DNA of 64,000 nucleotides. It comes from Mortierella sp. BCC40632. Its lineage: Eukaryota; Mortierellomycota; Mortierellomycetes; Mortierellales; Mortierellaceae. The position numbers and the translations under genes were made by a program. Of the stretch, positions 45,907 through 56,600 are shown piece after piece; the first letter of the stretch is position 1; each line of letters opens with the position of its first letter. A model generated the notes under the pieces. It did no database searches, was not told the DNA's origin, and saw nothing but the letters and a program-made list of their open reading frames with translations. Where the stretch lies: positions 1,727,501-1,791,500 of the forward strand of contig WAEK01000009.1 of NCBI GenBank assembly GCA_011634665.1. The letters run 5' to 3'.

Positions 45907-46010
45907 TAGACGCAATGGTACCTCAACCAGTCCAACTCCTCAACTGGTTAGCCTCAGGTGTATCCATTAATGGATGGGCAGCCAACACCGTTGACACTTA
46001 CAAATCAGCC

Positions 46011-46080
46011 TGTACCAGTATAAATAGACCCTCCCTCCCCCTCTAATAAACAGCAGCTCTTCTGACCCCTTACTGTTGCA
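46011..46080 (+). repeat. 5' LTR of element Q (70 bp)
   Basis: Carries TATAAATA near 46,019 and AATAAA near 46,045. Followed at 46,081-46,092 by primer site TGGCAGCAAAGG. Confidence 0.93.
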
Positions 46081-46282
46081 TGGCAGCAAAGGTATTCTGA
46101 TTCACCCTGAACCCTGGCCCCTGATAATTTTTTTCACAACGTCCGCTATAACCACTCCCACCCTGAGCCCCTCCCCCCTGACCCCCCTGACCCCTGCCTC
46201 CCCCTCCCAACCACCCCAAACACCAGAACCTTGCCTACTCCTTGATCCCCTTGTTGAAGCCTTATCACGTCTCGATATCACA

Positions 46283-47250
46283 ATGTCCTCCGAAGCCCAA
46301 CCCTCTGCCCCTTCCTACCGTTACCCCCATCCTGAGAAGTATCAAGGTAGCCGCGATGGATTCACTGCCCTGACATGGCTCCGCAGTGTGAAGCGATATT
46401 TTCTGGCGACGGCCACACCAGATTCAATCAAGACAGTGGTCGCTGCTTCCCTTCTAGGCGATGCAGCAGGACAATGGTTCGACGGTTCCGGTCTCGCCGA
46501 TGATGCTGACTTTGCCGAGTTTGAGAAAAAATTCAAGTTGGCTTACATCCCTCCGACTTTGACCAAGTGCTGCGATCAAGACTGGCGACTCTGAAAATGA
46601 CCACTACTGTTGATGCTCATGTCGCCGAAACCAAGCGCCTCCTTACGGCTCTCCTCGCCGATGCCACCTCGGACTTTACTCGTGCCGAGCTGGAGAAGTT
46701 TGCACACGTCTCCTTTTTGGAAGGATGCCCCAAGAACTTACAGCAACTCCTCAGAGCTCTCATGATCACTCAGGTTTTGAATATCTACCAACTCCTCGAG
46801 GCAGCCGAGCAGTACGACAGAGTGTACAACTTTACACCAGACAACCCAAGGAATAACCAGTCGGGATTCGTGACAACCCAAGCTTCCGTTGTGGCAGCAC
46901 AAATGCAGGCTCCAGCATCTGGCCCAACCCCGATGGAGATCGATAATCTTCGAATGGAGATCAATGCCCTCCGACGACACCTCCAAGGCTCAAGCCCCCT
47001 CCCAAAATTAACTGACACCGAAAGGAAAAAGCTCATGGCCAGGGGTGCTTGCTTCAAGTGCCGCCGTGATGGACACCGCGCAAATGAGTGCCCAGGCAAA
47101 AATGGCGGTCGGCATGTGAATAACATAGCGACCGATGAGGGCACCGGCTCCCGCGGAGTCGGGAAAAGCCTCGAGCGACCGGGATTAGTCCAGGACCCGG
47201 CCGCTGAAGCTCCCCCTCCTCCTTGTCTCTGGACAGGGGAGTGCAAGTAG
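46283..47250 (+). pseudogene. gag of element Q
   Basis: ATG 46,283 (MSSEAQPSAPSYR). Capsid with YQGSRDGFTALTWLRSVKRYF and GDAAGQWFDGSG is a different capsid type from the A/B/D and J gags. A frameshift near 46,556 leads to the second frame (46,567-47,250), with SFLEGCPKNLQQLLRAL, LLEAAEQYD and the CCHC knuckle CFKCRRDGHRANEC near 47,051-47,092. Only the knuckle region resembles J closely, which suggests a swapped capsid on a related pol. Confidence 0.87.
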
Positions 47251-47259
47251 TCTAGAGTT

Positions 47260-50200
47260 AAGTATTAAAAATACGGAGAATAAAATTGTTTGTACCCACT
47301 CCACCTCACTACCCACTCCTCCTATTGAAACTCCCCTATTATGTAAGAAAGACCCTGACCTACCCCCAACCCCTGACCACATGTTTTCGGACCCTCAATC
47401 TGACTTTGTCAGTGAGAAGACAAACTCGTGTGCGACGGTGGACCTGGACCCACTTGCTCCCTCGTCTTTAGACTCTCCCTCCAAGGATACAAAGAAATCA
47501 AAAAAAAGCCGAAAAAGATTAAGCTTTTGTTCTTTTGTCTCTCAAGGACGCAGAACGGACTCTGCTGACATTCATTGGCTCTGTGAATGGTCACCCAGCA
47601 AAAATATTGATCGACGGTGGTGCTGAAGGTAATGTCATCAGCTACTCTTTTCAGAAAGAAACACTCCATTCCCACCACCTCAATCGACCCTATCCCTATT
47701 GTCCTCCCAAACGGCTCTGCATCATTCGCGGCGAATGCATGCACTATTCAACTACAACGAGACAAGTATGATGACTTCATCGATGCAATCGAATACAAGT
47801 TATCAAAGTACGACTTAATCCTCGGAAAACCTTGGCTCACACGGATCAACCCCCGTATCAACTGGCAGACAAACGACTTACACTTCCGACACAATGGCAA
47901 TAAGGTATTCTGGTGCTGTTCGGAGTCAGACGCCCCATCACTTACCCGTACCACCGATGAATTTGTCTTGAGCCCCATCAACTTCCACTCCATGATGACC
48001 CAACCAGGAAGTGAGGTATTTATGGCACTGGTCAACCTCGCTCCCAATGAGGCAGAAAAAAGAGACACCTCCTGAAGTGACCCCGATCCTGGAAGAGTAC
48101 TCCGACGTGTTTCCCAAAACACTTCCTGATGGCCTCCCACCGGACAGAGGCGACGAAATGCACATCGAGACTGACCCAACAGCCGACCCCCTGTTCGACC
48201 TGTTATTCGTCTTTCAATTGCCGAACTGGATGAGCTTCGTAAGCAACTTGATGAGCTATTGAAAAAGGGATTCATCAAGCCAAGTACTTCTCCATATGGT
48301 GCCCTCCTGTCCTTTTTTGTGAAGAAGAAAGAAGGTACATTGCGTATGTGTGTCGACTACCGGGGATTGAACCGTATCACAAAGAAAACAGGCACCCTTC
48401 TTCCACGCATCGATGAGCTCATCGATAGGATCCGAGACTCCAAGTACTTTTACCAAGCTGGATCTAATGTCTGGCTATCACCAACAGCGCATCTATGGCC
48501 CTCATACGCACAAGACGGCTTTCCGATGCAGATATGGCCACTTTGAATTTAATGTTATTCCTTTTGGATTGACCAACGCCCCTGCTGCTTTCTCGGCAAT
48601 GATGCGAAAGGCTATGGACCCACTTCTCGACAAATGCATTGTTATTTATCTTGACGACATTCTAATATTCTCCAAGACAAAAGAAGACCACCTAGAACAC
48701 ATCCGAAAAGTCCTTGAATTACTCCGCAAGAATAGACTTTATGCAAAGCTCAGCAAATGTTCATTCCTTCAAGAAGAGACCGAGTTCCTCGGCCATATCA
48801 TCTCCAAGGACGGTATCAAGCCCAACGGTGGTTTGATCAAGGCTATCCAGGAATGGCCTACCCCTGAGAAGCAGAAAGACGTACAACAGTTCATTGGTCT
48901 TGCTCAGTTTTATCAGCAATACATCAAAGGGTTTGCTGACATTGCTCTACCACTAACAGCACTACTCGGAGAAGGAAAACCGTTCAAGGGGGGAGATGAG
49001 GAGAACAAGGCTTTCCTCTCGCTCAAAGACGTCATGACTAAAGCACCAGTTCTCATTATTTACGACCCTGATCGCGCAACCATTGTGGAAACTGACGCTT
49101 CTGGATTCGCCGTGGCAGCCGTATTACTCCAAAAGGACGATTCAGGACAATGGAGACCAGTTGCCTTCACCTCAAAGAAAATGAACTCTGCCGAACGCAA
49201 TTATCCAACACATGAACAGGAGCTATTGGCCGTTGTCCATGCACTTAGAACTTGGCGCTATTATTTGGATGGAAAGAAGTTCACTGTCAACACCGATCAC
49301 GCCACTCTCTCCGCCACTTTCCAACCCAGCCCAAACTCACCAAAAGACAGGCCCGATGGATGGAGCTATTACAAGAGTATGATTTCCAATTCCGCTATAA
49401 GCGTGGAGCCGACAACATTGTTCCTGATGCTCTATCACGACGCCCCGATCTAAAAAAATGACCCGCCCTGTACAATTAATTCAGTGGAGGTCTCGCTTGA
49501 CCCAGGTATTAGGCAGCGCCTGATAGAAGGCTATATGACCGATCCTTGTCTGAAGTCGATCTATGAAAGCTGCCTCCAGGGAAGTCCACCCCCACGCTAC
49601 CATCTGAAGAAGGATTTGCTTTTATGTTTTACGCCGGGGTGACACCTTGCTATGTATTCCTCGCAAAGCTGACATTCGTCTCGATCTATTACATGATGCC
49701 CACGACTCTGCCATAGCAGGACACTTGGGATTCGACAAGACATATGACAAGATAAGAAGGATTGCCTTCTGGCCCAAGATCGCGAGGGACACCAGGCTTT
49801 ATGTGCAATCGTGTGAGAGCTGTCAGCGCAATAAGCCTAGCAACCATCGACCAGTAGGACTACTCCAACCCTTGACAGTACCCGGACAACGATGGGAAAC
49901 CGTGACAATGGACTTTGCAGTTAATCTACCCAAGACTCCTCGAGGATATGACGCAATCGCAGTATTTGTTGATTAATTGTCGAAGCAAGTCCACTTTGCC
50001 CCTTGTAAGACTACGGATACAGCAGCCGACACTGCAAGGATATTTTTCGACAATATATTCAGACTACACGGGATGCCTACGACCATTGTCTCAGACCGCG
50101 ACACCAAGTTCTGCAGTCACTTCTGGCAGGAACTGCACAAGCTCATGAATGTTAAGTTGGCTATGTCGACAGCTTTCCACCCCCAGACAGATGGACAGTC

Positions 50201-50977
50201 GGAGCGAGCAATTAGGGGACACTCTCATCAATACTACGAGCATTTGTCGATCAAAAGCAGACCAACTGGGACCTCTTTTTGTCTGCTGCCGAATTTGCAT
50301 ACAACAACTCGGTCAACCCTACCACTGGATACTCGCCCTTCTTCTTGACCATGGGCTACCACCCTAGACTCCCCTCATCTCTTCTCCAACCTACGGAAAC
50401 CAGTGTACCAAGTGTGGATGACTTTGTCAACGCTCAGTCCTCCAGCCTCCAAATAGCCCAGGAAAATATCCGTTTGGCACAAGAGAACCAGGAGTGGAAT
50501 GCAAATACAAAGCGTGTGGACCATGACTACAAAGTTGGTGATATGATCATGCTGAACGCAGAGAACATCACCATCCCAGCATACAGCACAAGATCATCGA
50601 AAAAGCTGCAACAGCGCTTTATTGGACCATTCCCCTCCTGGAAAAAAGCACTCACCTGTTACTTTCAAGGTTGAACTGCCTCCTGCCATGAAAATCCACG
50701 ATGTCTTCCATGTGGACAGGTTCAGACACTACCACCCTTCACCAGAGGACTTGGAGCTAGGACTCCTCCACGACCTGACCCCGAGATAGTCGACGGCGAA
50801 GAGGAGTACGAGGTAGAAGAAGTGTTGGAGTACCGAAGGCACAGGAGGCAACACCAATTCCTAGTTCGCTGGAAGGGATACACTAGAGAAGACGATACCT
50901 GGGAACCAGTCAAGAACCTAGAGCATTGCCCCGATCTAGTAGAAAAATTTAAAAAAGATAATGGGTTGGAATTTTAA
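47260..50977 (+). pseudogene. pol of element Q: PR, RT, RNase H, integrase, chromodomain
   Basis: Protease [13 protein letters not shown] near 47,605, ILGKPWL near 47,818, RT VDYRGLN near 48,353 and YLDDILIF near 48,648, RNase H ETDASGFAV near 49,088, integrase CESCQRNK near 49,813. DDE residues are in MDFAVNL (49,910), VSDRDTKF (50,090) and DGQSERA (50,190). Chromodomain EYEVEEVLEYRR...TWEP is at about 50,807-50,905; stop 50,975-50,977. Breaks include shifts near 47,560, 47,655, 48,070, 48,200, 48,440, 49,310 and 50,215, and an in-frame TAA near 49,974 (VD-stop-LSK for VDKLSK), a true nonsense change rather than a homopolymer slip. Confidence 0.9.
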
Positions 50978-50987
50978 AAGGGAAAGG

Positions 50988-51057
50988 TGTACCAGTATAA
51001 ATAGACCCTCCCTCCCCCTCTAATAAACAGGAGCTCTTCTGACCCCTTACTGTTGCA
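50988..51057 (+). repeat. 3' LTR of element Q (70 bp)
   Basis: Preceded by purine tract AAAAGGGAAAGG (50,976-50,987), followed by TSD CAGCC. Confidence 0.93.
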
Positions 51058-51817
51058 CAGCCATCATTCAGATGTACGACGACAAGTCTCTCTTCAACGG
51101 TGAAGACTACCAACAGTTCTTTCGCTCTCTTCGCAGACGAGAGATCAAGCACACAAAGGAGTTAAGCATCGATATCAGTCCAATCGTGGAACACTTCCGA
51201 CAGCAGGGGCAGAACTCGTCCCTCACTGATCTTTTCCTCACCCAAAAGCTTTGTTGGCTCCTTGGTACCTGCGGTTTCTTCCGACCCAGCGATATAATGT
51301 GCATTGATCTCTCCAATGACAGGTTTCATATAGACCAGTTCGCTGTGGTATTACCAATCCTCTTACCAAAGGAAACTAGGAGGGGTAGTCGTATCTGCAA
51401 ATACACCACCGTCAAATGCCATGATGACCCTTTGTTGTGCCCTATCAAGACGCTTGCCGAGTACCTATCGCGTATTCAAGGCCATGAGGTAGATGTCCCT
51501 CACCCGAAGGACCCCTCATTATCGTATCGCCCATTGATCCGAGATGTCAGAGACCCAGACAAACCAGTCGGTTCTGAACGCATCAGCAACCACATCGCTT
51601 CGATTACACGCAAGCTAAATCTTCCCAAGAATGCCAAGCTCCCTAAAGCAAGAGCAATTGGTTCCACGGCTGCAATCAGACAGGGTGCTAGAGTGGACGA
51701 CGTTGTCGTACACGGAATTGGTCGTCCTCTGTACTTTTCGACAAGTTCTATCGGTTGAACACAGCTACTTCAGCCAATTTCACGTCGATGATTTTGCCAT
51801 AAATTCCGCTCTGGATC

Positions 51818-51911
51818 CACATATATGGTCCTGGCCCCAAATGGATAATGGCTAGCAAAGTCGAATATCATGAAGACTTTAGCCTATTATCCGAGGGGCC
51901 AGGACCATATA
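51818..51911. repeat. Internal complementary region of P1
   Basis: Joins the complement of the left outer end (CACATATATGGTCCTGGCCC, then AAATGGATAA) to the complement of the right outer end (TGGCTAGCAAAGTCG... TTATCCGAGGGGCC). This is the circle-junction template seen in DIRS elements and defines both termini of P1. Confidence 0.85.
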
Positions 51912-51976
51912 GCTCCCCACCCTCGTTATTTCCTCCCTTAGTTTTCTTTTTAGTTGTTTTCCTGTCTCTCCCATCG

Positions 51977-52080
51977 AAGATGTAGTACTCTGTAGTGTGG
52001 AGAGCTGAATTTATTTAGCGGGGTTTTTTTTTTTCTGGATTTTCGAGTAAAGAAGGTTACACATATATGGTCCTGGCCCC
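51977..52080 (-). repeat. Right inverted terminal repeat of P1
   Basis: Reverse complement of the left repeat, from AGATGTAGTACTCTGTAGTG to GGTCCTGGCCCC, with a longer T run (T12, about 52,025-52,036). Followed by TCGGATAATAGGCTAAAAG, the right outer end. Confidence 0.88.
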
Positions 52081-52103
52081 TCGGATAATAGGCTAAAAGT
52101 CTT

Positions 52104-52410
52104 GGCGGGCGAGCCCTCAGCTTAGCTGTAAAGCTTCCACCTCTCAATCTAGAGGTCCTCGGTTCATGCCCGAGGTAGCACATGTGTTTTTCGTGCATGA
52201 TGACCCCTTTATGGGCCGTGGGCGGGAGAGTGGGCCCCCACAATCGAGACTTAGTGTTTCGGACTGTGTCCGATGTGTAGGTTTAACCCACAATAACAGT
52301 GGCAGACCGGCAGGCACAAACTAGTCTCTAGATAGTGTTTGTTTGGCTAGGTCGTGGACTATTGGCCGAGGTCTCATTGTATAAAAGCAAATAAAAAAAA
52401 AAAAAAAAAA
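52104..52410 (+). mobile_element. tRNA-derived SINE
   Basis: 307 bp inserted in the right outer end of P1, with a 15-16 bp duplication (TAGGCTAAAAGTCTT at 52,089-52,103, TAGGCTAAAAAGTCTT at 52,411-52,426) and an A18 tail. The head folds like a tRNA: D-arm-like AGCT...AGCT near 52,119-52,133, anticodon-like CCTCT/AGAGG near 52,140-52,155, and a T-arm of CTCGG, a 7-nt loop TTCATGC, then CCGAG near 52,158-52,174, giving the B box GGTTCATGCCC. The body is unrelated to other sequences in the window. It needs a LINE for mobility, and none is visible here. Confidence 0.88.
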
Positions 52411-52496
52411 TAGGCTAAAAAGTCTTCATGATATTCGACTTTGCTAGCCACTGTAGCATGTTTAGAGTTTTTTTTTTTTTTTTTTTTTTTTTGCTA

Positions 52497-54106
52497 TAGT
52501 GGTCAGCGAAAGTGTTCGCATGTTTTCTGTTTTGCTATATCAGTTTTTCCTCCCTCGCTCATTTTAACTTATGCGATTTCTCTTTTTTAAATGGTAGATT
52601 GTTTTTGGCTGATGGTCTCTATTTTGGCTGTATGTCAATCGATTTGAAAAAAGATTTGGTCAAGATATAAACACCCCTCTATTTCTTCACTCCATTCGAA
52701 CACTTTTATTTGAATCACTACACTTTTTGTTTGATGGAGTCGGACCAATTCTAGTTTCAATTTGTTTGGCACCCTTTCAGTCGTATCACTTTCTCCATTC
52801 GACTAGGAAGACTCTCATACAATGAATGGAGGAAATCATCTGGGATCGATCCCCAGATATGATCGATTCTTTCCCCACAAGGTCTGTAGATTTGGTGCAG
52901 TCGTTTCGTATCTATCCAGAGCCCTTTTGATGTATGCCCATACATGCTCAATGATGTTGAGGTCGGCAGAGTTTGCAGGCCACTCAAGTCGTCGAATTCT
53001 TCTGCGTCTGAAGAAGTCTTGGATAATACGTGCAGTATGAACTTTGGCGTTGTCCTGTTGAAAAAAAAAACTTGCAGCGTCCATTTGCCACCAGTTGCGA
53101 GAAGCGATTACATAGTCATCGAGTATCTCCAGATACACTTGCGAATTGATCCTATCCTTGATCCACTTGGAGTCCCCTACGCCAAAAATGTAATGCAACC
53201 CCACATCATATTTTTTTTCCCTCCTCCACCCTGTGGAACTCCTATCTTGTGATGTTCTCGCTTGCCTTTGTTTCGTTTTCGAGAATAATAGTGCTTCCTT
53301 CCGTAGGACCCCATCCTACTAACTACAGTCTCGTCGGAGAACATAACGTTCTTCCAGTCCTCCACCGTCCAGTGCAAGTGATCCTTGGCAAACCGGACTC
53401 GATCTTGCTTGTGCTTCTTCGTCAGATAAAGTTCCTTGCGCTTGACATACGAATAGAGACTATTTTTTTTCAGATACTTCCTGATTGTCTCTATGTGAAC
53501 GTCAACTCCGTCTGTTCCAAGAACGAGCTGCTTTCCCTCGAGAACAGTTGAAATTTGACCACTGTTCACTTGGCGAATAAGCATCCTCCTAGTGGCATCG
53601 CAAACTTTCTTAGGACGACCTATTATCGGATCAGGAATATTCTCCTTGTCCTCGTTCCTGATCTTATCGATAGCTGCAAGGGAGATATGAAGCTCATTTG
53701 CCACCTGACGGATCGACCTTCCGTGTCGAAGAAGAGTCTTGACATTGTTGATCTTTTTCTTGGGAGAGCCGTCTCATTTTGGATTGGTGTTCTGTTAATG
53801 ATTGAAACAGCAGGGAGAGGAGAATTCAGTGCTGAGGAGCCGTGCTGAAAGATAAAGAGTTGGTTGAGAAAAAAGCGGAGGTGAAAAGAATGCTATTTCA
53901 AACAAAGTGTATGAATGGACTGGATATTTTTGAAATCATGGTTTGATATCATGCTGAGCAGATTCCTGTCACAGATGAAACCGGAATGAAACCCAACGGC
54001 CAGACAACCCTTTCTTTCAATTGCGATAGCACTGTGTCTTGGAACAGGGAGTAATCACAAAAGTGCTGCAATTTCAAAATTATGCGAACACTTTCGCTGA
54101 CCACTT
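52497..54106 (-). mobile_element. Tc1/mariner element, second family (copy 3)
   Basis: 1,610 bp with inverted tips (A/T)AGTGGTCAGCGAAAGTG, TA at 52,495-52,496 and 54,107-54,108. Removal restores GCTAGACTATAAG as in the right repeat of P2. Distinct from copies 1 and 2 in TIR and transposase. Confidence 0.93.
52757..53780 (-). pseudogene. Tc1-family transposase (second family), frameshifted
   Basis: The N-terminal helix-turn-helix reads VKTLLRHGRSIRQVANELH near 53,690-53,745, followed by GRPKK near 53,615. The catalytic core has FSDETVV near 53,330, QQDNAKVHTA near 53,040 and NIIEHVWAYIKR near 52,950 (34 residues between the second Asp and Glu, DD34E). The C-terminus ends KVIRLKGCQTN at 52,757. 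The DET segment, the core and the C-terminus are in different frames (breaks near 53,215 and 52,880), and the start is not clear because the upstream ATG is out of frame. Confidence 0.85.
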
Positions 54107-54223
54107 TAGACTATAAGTATATTTTTTTTTCTTTTTTTTTTTATAAAGGTGTATCCAGTGTACTCTTGTCCTTTGGCCGTTTTTCTTGCTTGCTGGTGAA
54201 TACCGCTTCTTACGTTCCCACTA

Positions 54224-55052
54224 TGGACTCTAGTTCCCCCGCACCCCTCGACAATGACCTCCTCAGGCAAATCCTTCAACAACTACAACGTTCAAACCCT
54301 CCCCCCCAACAAGACGACGCGATGAGCATCGACAAAGACGATACCGACACTTTCGCTCGTGACCGTCGCGAATGGGTCCCCTCCGACGCATTCTTGGACG
54401 ACTATTCTCCCCACCCCTTCACGACGTTGAATGGATCCTCCCCGCGAGGATAAGACCGCTATATGGGATGCTGCTCCCAAGAGACGTGGAACCACTTTTG
54501 ATGCCCCTGACATACCTCCCGTCCTATACCAAAAGCTCTCGAAGAAGAGTAAGCTTGCCGATAAAGATCTGGTAAAGATCGGCACTCGAGTATCTATGAT
54601 CTCTCGCCCCCTGGACTACCTAGCTTCTAGAATATGGAAACTCCAAGACAAACTCGATGATGACTCGTACCAAGAGTTGCTTCTGCTGGCAACCATGACT
54701 AGAACCCTGATCAGTGACGCCACATCGCACATTATGCAGACCCGCCTGGAGGAAGCCTACAGGACCTACTCCTCCATCAGCCACAGTCCTTCTCAATCGC
54801 GACGACAAGCAGTCTGCTTTGAGCGACGAAAAGCTCAAGGAAGATATGAAAGCCCTGAAGAAGTTCAAGGAGTTCTCATCTGACCGACGACGACATGATA
54901 ATAATAAGCAACATGGTCCCAAGCAGTTCAACCAACAATCCAATTTCAAGAGAGGATTCAATAACTTCAACAACCACAACAACAACAACAACAATAACCG
55001 ACCAAAAAACTCGAATGGCTCCGGCGGCCAGGAACGCCGGACAGATGCGTAA
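54224..55052 (+). pseudogene. P2 gag-like ORF
   Basis: ATG 54,224 (MDSSSPAPLDNDLLRQILQQL). Frame shifts near 54,425 and 54,765. The middle part (YQKLSKKSKLADKDLVKIG, ASRIWKLQDKLDDDSYQELLLLA) has a length and position like the P1 gag-like region. The end is Asn-rich (FNNHNNNNNNN near 54,970-55,000). No zinc knuckle is seen, in keeping with DIRS gags. Confidence 0.75.
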
Positions 55053-55069
55053 AGGTATCGCCTCTCCAG

Positions 55070-56600
55070 CCCGAAAAATCCGCCTTGGCGGGCCTGGGGA
55101 GGATCGCACGACAATTCCAAGCGTGGCAGGGACTGACGGACAGTTCCTGGGTCCTCGACATAGTTCGGGAGGGCTACAAACCAACCTTTTCCGACCCACC
55201 TCCGACAACAACAACCTTCCGACGATCCCGAACCTTCACCTCCTCCGAATCAGCTCTCATAGAATCGGAACTAACAAACCTTTTACTCACGGACGCGATA
55301 GAGGAAGTAGACCCCTCCAAGAGGGTTTTACCTCCGACATTTTTCTGGTCCCAAAGAAAAACGGGAAACTACGCCCCGTCATCGACTTACGGAAACTCAA
55401 CCTACACATTCCCCGCCGGACTTTCAAGATGGAATCGCTGAACATCGTAGTGGCAGGAGTTCAACAAAACGACTTCATGACCAGCATCGACCTGAGCGAC
55501 GCTTTCTTTCATATCAACATCCACCAAGAGAGTCGAAGATATCTCCAGTTTACTTGGAAAGACAAAAAGTACCGATTCAAAGTTCTACCCTTCGGTCTAA
55601 CCTCTTCGCCGATCGTCTTTTCAAAGGTCCTAAGACCTCTTCTAACGTGGGCCAGGAGCCAGGGCATACGGATGTACGGTTACTTAGACGATTTCATAAT
55701 CCTCTCCCCGATCACAAGAGGAAGCGACTCGCAACACAACACTGATCCTCAACAAGATGGCACAGCTAGGCCTCAAGGTAAACCCGGAGAAGTCCTCGTT
55801 AGAACCCTCGCAGACGATGCAGCATCTTGGATATATCATCAACACCCGAACAATGGAGATCCGCCTACCGCGAGACAAGATCCGGAACGTGATCCGATCT
55901 GCACAACGCCTTCTAGACGCGGGCAAAGCGACAACCCGACAACTAGCGTCCCTAATCGGTCTCCCTACACTCCACAACATGCGCCATATTCCCCGCTCAA
56001 CTCCGCACGCGTTCCCTACTTTTCACGAAAATACAGAGCTTACGACAATCCAGGAATTGGGACCACCAAACTCTACTCTCGGAACCTTCTCGGGAGGAAC
56101 TCCGATGGTGGATAGACAACCTACTACGATGGAACGGGCGATCCTTCCTACCCTCGGACCCCTCGGAGACGATAACGACAGATGCTTCCGACACGGGTTG
56201 GGGAGCTCATTACCGGGACCTTCAGTTCGGAGGCCACTGGCGCAACAGCGAAACCAACCTCCATATCAACCACAAGGAGCTATTGGCAGTACACCTCACC
56301 CTCCAGTCTCTCCCCACTTGAAGGACGTCACCATCAGGATTCGATCGGACAACACCACAGCCATTGCATACATCAACCATATGGGGGGGGGACACGCTCT
56401 CAGACTCTCTCCAACATGGCTACGGAACTTTGGGACTGGGCTCTCACGAGACGAATAAAAATCGTAGCGGAACACATCCCCGGACAAGACAACCAGATCG
56501 CAGACCGACAGTCTCGGATGTCTCCGGAGAAGCACCAGTGGAAATTACACAGGAGATGGTTCAACACCCTCGAGAACCGATGGGGACCCCACGACATCGA
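55070..56600 (+). pseudogene. P2 DIRS reverse transcriptase and RNase H
   Basis: Starts with GGLGRIARQFQAWQGLTDS and ESALIESELTNLLLTDAIEE, then RT: FLVPKKNGKLRPVIDLRKLN near 55,345, SIDLSDAFFHINI near 55,485, VLPFGLTSSP near 55,585 and YLDDFI near 55,680. After a frameshift near 55,725 the thumb follows (GLKVNPEKSSLEPSQTMQHLGY). RNase H TDASDTGWG is near 56,180, LHINHKELLAVHL near 56,260 and RSDNTTAIAYINHMGG near 56,345. A G8 run at about 56,383-56,390 causes a further shift. The domain order matches P1. Confidence 0.87.

Larger units (their letters stand above)
46011..51057 (+). mobile_element. Full-length chromovirus Q with 70-bp LTRs
   Basis: 70-bp LTRs (46,011-46,080 and 50,988-51,057) start TGTACCAG and end CTGTTGCA; TSD CAGCC at 46,006-46,010 and 51,058-51,062. 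They differ by one base (CAGCAG against CAGGAG). Inserted in the P1 recombinase gene. Confidence 0.96.
45909..51802 (+). pseudogene. P1 tyrosine recombinase, split by chromovirus Q
   Basis: Coding parts are 45,909-46,010 and 51,063-51,802. The N-terminal core-binding segment (LLNWLASGVSINGWAANTVDTYKSA) continues in frame after Q as IIQMYDDKSLF. The catalytic domain has the first Arg in CGFFRPSD near 51,270-51,295. The expected H-x-x-R box is degenerate (PKAR near 51,642, His missing), VHG is in the W/H position, and the stop at 51,758 cuts off the Tyr. In the +1 frame FDKFYRLN follows (about 51,738-51,762), ending at 51,802. So one frameshift and loss of the His would inactivate it. Its role is integration of circular cDNA without TSD. 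Confidence 0.87.
37031..52450 (+). mobile_element. DIRS-type retrotransposon P1 with nested D, M2, H4, Q and SINE
   Basis: Left inverted terminal repeat starts TTATCCATTTGGGGCC at about 37,031 (split by D). Gag-like, RT/RNase H and tyrosine recombinase follow. An internal complementary region lies at 51,818-51,911, the right inverted repeat at 51,977-52,080, and the right outer end runs to TTGCTAGCCA at 52,450, split by a SINE. No TSD, as expected for recombinase-mediated integration. The recombinase frame is uninterrupted across H4 and Q once these are removed. Confidence 0.9.
52451..54200 (+). repeat. Left inverted terminal repeat of P2 (interrupted by Tc1-type element)
   Basis: 52,451-52,496 and 54,109-54,200: CTGTAGCATGTTTAGAG, a long T run, GCTA/GACTATAAGTATA, a second T-rich run, then AAAGGTGTATCCAGTGTAC and TTTGGCCGTTTTTCTTGCTT. 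The same order is seen reversed at 58,075-58,201. Confidence 0.85.

Noticed and set aside
52104..52180. A functional tRNA gene at the SINE head
   Set aside because: The acceptor stem does not close, and the unit has a long body, an A tail and a target duplication.
37031..52450. Palindromic ends of P1 as a telomere or hairpin chromosome end
   Set aside because: The GGGGCC-containing repeats are explained by DIRS inverted repeats plus the internal complementary region. GAGTT arrays lie inside TSD-bounded MITEs, not at a chromosome end.
52450..52500. Poly(T) runs as terminators or poly(A) tails of retroposed genes
   Set aside because: The runs are part of the P2 inverted terminal repeats and recur at the other end.
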